Assembly (NCBI GenBank): GCA_030837965.1
Contig: JAUTXP010000045.1
Span: 1 to 50,861, forward strand
Direction: 5' to 3'
Length of the DNA stretch: 50,861 nucleotides
Origin: Acidimicrobiaceae bacterium
Lineage (GTDB): Bacteria; Actinomycetota; Acidimicrobiia; Acidimicrobiales; JAUTXP01
Shown: piece by piece, positions 48,516 to 50,861 of the stretch
How positions within the stretch are numbered: position 1 is the first letter of the stretch
Layout: every line of letters starts with the position of its first letter
Translations under genes and position numbers: made by a program
The notes under the pieces: generated by a model
The model's input: the letters and a program-made list of their open reading frames with translations, nothing else
What the model was told of the DNA's origin: nothing
Database searches by the model: none

Positions 48516-48676
48516 CTCACCAACTCCCCGATCGCTTGTGCTTGTGCTTGGCGGACGGCCTGGCCTTCGGCGCCGGTGACGACTTCGAAGTGCCACCGGA
48601 ACGTGACGTCGCCTGGGCCAAGCGTCCGCGGACGACCATGGGTCTGCTTCGTGGTGGACTTCAAGCCATCTACCAC
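48482..48676 (-). CDS. Hypothetical small protein (64 aa) upstream of the integrase
   Basis: About 64 residues from GTG 48676 (TTG 48664 is an alternative). Basic N-terminus KSTTKQTHGRPRTLG, a beta-like TFRWHFEVVTG and a helix QAVRQAQAQAIGELVRWLYEQKKQ. Its end overlaps the integrase start by about 34 bases, so they are likely co-translated. Small basic size and position allow a recombination directionality factor or regulator, but no family was recognised. Confidence 0.5.
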   Translation of the reverse strand: MVDGLKSTTKQTHGRPRTLGPGDVTFRWHFEVVTGAEGQAVRQAQAQAIGELVRWLYEQKKQRR

Positions 48677-48695
48677 CCCGGCCGGGCCGGCGTGG

Positions 48696-48956
48696 TCAGG
48701 CACTGCGCGCCGCCGACCGCGCGCCCTCCAGCCGGGCGACGCGCTCGCGCAGGTCCGTGACCACGCCCTCGACCCGGCCGACCGCATCGGCCACCTGGCC
48801 GACGGACGCGTGGAGGGAGCCAAACGACTGGTCCAAAACGGCGGCCCGCTCCCGGCCCGCCCGACGGTCCGAGGCGCGGGCCGCCGCGAAGGTGAGGACC
48901 GCGGCAAGCGTCGGCGGCACCGCGGCGACGGCGGCGATGACCACGGCCGGCGTCAC
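48696..48956 (-). CDS. Small membrane-anchored coiled-coil protein
   Basis: About 86 residues from GTG 48956, whose GTGA overlaps the stop of the methyltransferase. One N-terminal hydrophobic helix (TPAVVIAAVAAVPPTLAAVL) is followed by a coiled coil (HASVGQVADAVGRVEGVVTDL RERVARLE). This is the shape of many small phage or element proteins of unknown role, sometimes called holin-like; no evidence for pore function here. Confidence 0.6.
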   Translation of the reverse strand: MTPAVVIAAVAAVPPTLAAVLTFAAARASDRRAGRERAAVLDQSFGSLHASVGQVADAVGRVEGVVTDLRERVARLEGARSAARSA

Positions 48957-49780
48957 GACGCCCTCGCGAACACGAGCACGTCCTCGTGGGCGATGACCCG
49001 AAGCGGCGCGCCGTGTTGGCGGGCACGCCGCACCTCGTTGAGCTGGAAGAACGACGCGCGTGGGACCAGTCGATCGCGGCGGCGCGCGCACAGCAGGGCG
49101 ACGTTGCGCTCGACCAGCTCGAAGCCACCGGCCTCGGCCGCCCCGACGAGTCGGCCCGGCAGGTCGACCAGCACCCCGAAGCGGCGGTACGGGCGGGCGG
49201 TCAGCACGACCACGCCGCCCGGCGAGAGCACGAACGACGCCTCCCGGAACATGGCGGTCATGGAGGCGAGGATCTCATCGAGGCCCCGGTGCGCGAGGTT
49301 GGCCCGGTCGGCCGAGTACCGGTAGTCCGACTTGCGGACGCACTGCGAACCGGTGCGAATCCGGCCGTGGGTGGACGCGCCGTAGGGCGGGGACGTCAGG
49401 ATCATCGCCACCTGCCCCGCCGCGTCGGCGGGCACCACCGACCGGAGGTGCCGGCAGTCGCCGACGAGCACCTCGGCACGGCCGGCCGCCCCGTGGTCGC
49501 GGGCGTGGCCGACGTTCGCCTGTGCGAGCGCCGCCCACCGGGGCTCGTACTCGATGCCGATCGCGTCGCGGCCGAGGTGCGCGGCCTCGACCAGCGTCGT
49601 GCCGATCCCGCACATCGGGTCGAGCACCAGGTCGCCGGGGCCGGTGTAGGCCTCGACTGCCGTCGCCGCCAGCGCGGGCAGCATCTTGGCCGGGTGGGGC
49701 ATCGAGTCGGGCAGGTACCGGCCCCGCCGCTGGACCTGGCTGGGCTTCTCGGCGACGTCCCACACGGAGGACCGGGTCAT
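48953..49780 (-). CDS. DNA methyltransferase (N4-cytosine/N6-adenine, beta-type)
   Basis: 275 residues from ATG 49780. Motif I VLDPMCGIGTTLVEAAHLG binds SAM, DAIGIEYEPRW follows, and the catalytic motif IV is LTSPPYGAS (TSPPY favours N4-cytosine or a DNA-type amino methyltransferase). Further LSPGGVVVL and C-terminal LVPRASFFQLN are as in the family. No restriction enzyme is seen nearby, so it is likely an orphan modification or anti-restriction enzyme of the element. Its ATG overlaps the stop of the degenerate paralogue (ATGA), and its C-terminus EDVLVFARAS resembles that gene's ADVLVFAKEGA. Confidence 0.88.
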   Translation of the reverse strand: MTRSSVWDVAEKPSQVQRRGRYLPDSMPHPAKMLPALAATAVEAYTGPGDLVLDPMCGIGTTLVEAAHLGRDAIGIEYEPRWAALAQANVGHARDHGAAGRAEVLVGDCRHLRSVVPADAAGQVAMILTSPPYGASTHGRIRTGSQCVRKSDYRYSADRANLAHRGLDEILASMTAMFREASFVLSPGGVVVLTARPYRRFGVLVDLPGRLVGAAEAGGFELVERNVALLCARRRDRLVPRASFFQLNEVRRARQHGAPLRVIAHEDVLVFARAS

Positions 49781-50334
49781 GCGCCCTCCTTCGCGAAGAC
49801 GAGGACGTCGGCGTGGCCGACCTGGCGCTGGCCGGAGCCGACGCCGGCGGCGGGCGGCGGCAGCAGGACCACGACGTGCTGGACGTAGAGGAGGCCCTGG
49901 TGCGCCGCGGCGGCGGCGACGCCCTCGATCGGGCGGCCGACGTGGCACAGCACGGCGAAGCCGCCCGGCCGGACGGCAGCGGCGGCCTGGTCGAGGGAGG
50001 CCTCGTCGGGCGCCCACGGGCCGCCTTCGCGCAGCACCCGCTCCGGCGGCAGGGCGACCGCGAGGTCGAAGGTCCCGTCGAACGCGCCGAGGCGCGCGCC
50101 GGACTCGGGCGCGGCCACGACGACGGCCGAGCCGCCGGTACCGAGGACGGCCTGGGGGACCTCGCCGTCGTGCGGGTCGATGTCGAGGACCGCGCCGCCC
50201 GCCGGCAGGTAGCCGTCGAGGACCCGCCAGGCGAGCTCGCGCCGGAGCGTCTCGTGGTCCCCTGGCCCCCCGTGCGGCGCGAGCGGCCACACGGCGAGGG
50301 GGACGTCTGCTGAGTGTTCCTTCGTGGTCGACAT
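49777..50334 (-). CDS. Degenerate methyltransferase-like protein paired with the methyltransferase
   Basis: 185 residues. The order of strands resembles a SAM methyltransferase: GGAVLDIDPHDGEVPQAVLG in place of motif I, FDLAVALPPERV in place of TSPPY, VRPGGFAVLCHV, and a C-terminal HADVLVFAKEGA like that of the next gene. The Gly-rich SAM loop and the S/N-PP-Y motif are missing, so it is probably inactive. It is translationally coupled (ATGA) to the active enzyme, suggesting a structural or target-recognition partner. Start ATG 50334 has no strong ribosome site. Confidence 0.65.
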   Translation of the reverse strand: MSTTKEHSADVPLAVWPLAPHGGPGDHETLRRELAWRVLDGYLPAGGAVLDIDPHDGEVPQAVLGTGGSAVVVAAPESGARLGAFDGTFDLAVALPPERVLREGGPWAPDEASLDQAAAAVRPGGFAVLCHVGRPIEGVAAAAAHQGLLYVQHVVVLLPPPAAGVGSGQRQVGHADVLVFAKEGA

Positions 50335-50666
50335 GGGTCGGACACCGCCCGGCCCACGCCTTGCGCCTGGTCACAGGTAAACCGCGATTTCGGGGCCGAA
50401 TGTCACCGGGTTTCTGCCGCTCGGGCCAGGAAGACCCGAGGCGCGGCCCTGCGCTCAGAAATTTCCTTCGGCGACCGGCGGGCCGCCACGGCGGGACGGG
50501 TGCGAGGCGAAACCCCTGGTCGGCGGGGTGGACAGGCCGCGGACAAGCCGGCTTTGACCGCTGTCTGTCCAGTCTCCGACCGCGGCCCGACCGCGGCGCG
50601 GCCCTGTCCTGACCGCCGCCCCTGGCCTCCTTCGACGGGCAAGCCCGCCGCCCGACAGGAGGCCAG
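50335..50666. other. Divergent intergenic region of the element
   Basis: No convincing gene is seen in these 332 bases; short open frames have low-complexity Arg/Ala content. It separates the minus-strand methyltransferase genes from a plus-strand gene, so two promoters are expected. Visible small palindromes are GAAATTTC (50458-50465), the only A/T cluster, and CGGGC-AA-GCCCG (50636-50647) just before the plus-strand ribosome site. Either could be an operator. Confidence 0.4.
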
Positions 50667-50861
50667 ATGCCGTCAGACCAGTCGCCCTTCGAGACCCTCG
50701 ACGCCGCCTTCCGGGCGCTGTGCGAGGAGCCCGCCAACCTGAGCCTCGACGGGCGCTCCCTCGGCTGGCCCTTCCCGGCGCGGCCGATACCGCTGGGCGA
50801 GCTGCGGGGCCGGCTGCTCCACCCGGCCACGCCGCACGAGGCGCGCGACCGGGCCATGGCC
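50667..50861 (+). CDS. Partial gene of unknown function at the right window edge
   Basis: Starts at ATG 50667 with AGGAGG five bases before, an ideal ribosome site, and stays open to the end of the window (65 codons). It reads SPFETLDAAFRALCEEPANL and then GRSLGWPFPARPIPLGELRG, with no family recognised from this part. It probably opens the rightward operon of the element. Confidence 0.65.
   Translation, partial: MPSDQSPFETLDAAFRALCEEPANLSLDGRSLGWPFPARPIPLGELRGRLLHPATPHEARDRAMA

Larger units (their letters stand above)
46587..50861. mobile_element. Integrated element next to tRNA-Arg (left end; continues past the window)
   Basis: From the tRNA 3' end onward the gene content changes: large serine integrase, two small genes, a DNA methyltransferase, a degenerate methyltransferase-like gene, then a divergent gene with a strong ribosome site. 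Housekeeping genes stop at the tRNA. The integrase runs into the tRNA, the usual place of an attachment site. The other end and the second att copy must lie to the right of the window. Whether it is a prophage or conjugative element cannot be decided here. Confidence 0.7.

Noticed and set aside
50403-50642. 79-codon minus-strand frame in the divergent region of the element
   Set aside because: Low-complexity Arg/Ala content, no ribosome site, and it covers the likely promoter region.

Overview
The window is very GC-rich, densely packed bacterial DNA. The central block, read right to left, follows the order known from actinobacteria such as Mycobacterium tuberculosis: argS, lysA, hom, thrC, (thrB slot), rho, rpmE, prfA, prmC, tsaC/sua5, wecA, then atpI/B/E/F/H/A/G/D/C. 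I infer a member of the Actinomycetota. The separate AtpF and AtpH (no AtpF-AtpH fusion) speak against Mycobacteriales. A deep lineage such as Acidimicrobiia would fit, but I cannot prove it from sequence alone.

Left part (1-12.8 kb): the end of an MFS transporter, a sugar-1-phosphate transferase with a tiny LPXTG surface protein upstream, an alpha/beta hydrolase, a C-terminal J-domain protein and a zinc-ribbon protein coupled to an S9 peptidase, an acidic coiled-coil protein, an isobutyryl-CoA-mutase-like large subunit, class II fructose-1,6-bisphosphatase (GlpX), an SDR, a 2H-phosphoesterase/GNAT fusion, and several very small genes.

ATP synthase block (12.8-20.3 kb, minus strand): complete F1Fo operon with two AtpI/AtpZ-like genes at its head. 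A strong hairpin and a duplicated atpA 3' end lie between atpA and atpG.

Envelope, translation and threonine block (20.3-37 kb): wecA and a low-molecular-weight phosphatase, a thiolase-like gene, a large secreted esterase, then tsaC, prmC and prfA. Two plus-strand genes of less GC-biased composition, one apparently broken, and an unrecognised minus-strand gene split the usual rpmE-prfA linkage. rpmE, rho, an APH-fold phosphotransferase occupying the thrB position, thrC and hom follow.

Secretion, signalling and lysine/arginine block (37-46.5 kb): a secreted subtilisin with 31 tandem Trp pentapeptides, a membrane PAS-GGDEF-EAL protein, a hypothetical gene, lysA, argS with a 36-residue Gly/Ser insertion, and a stand-alone response regulator.

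Right end (46.5-50.9 kb): a tRNA-Arg(CCG) whose 3' end overlaps the end of a large serine integrase. From here to the window edge lies an integrated element with two small genes, a DNA methyltransferase, a degenerate methyltransferase-like partner, and a divergent partial gene.

Across the chromosomal part, gene ends carry hairpins of recurring sequence: family A (CTTTTCCACAGCA arms) three times, family B (CTGGAGGACA arms) three times, plus singletons. They look like a dispersed terminator/repeat family. ATGA- or TGATG-type stop/start overlaps are common and mark translationally coupled pairs.
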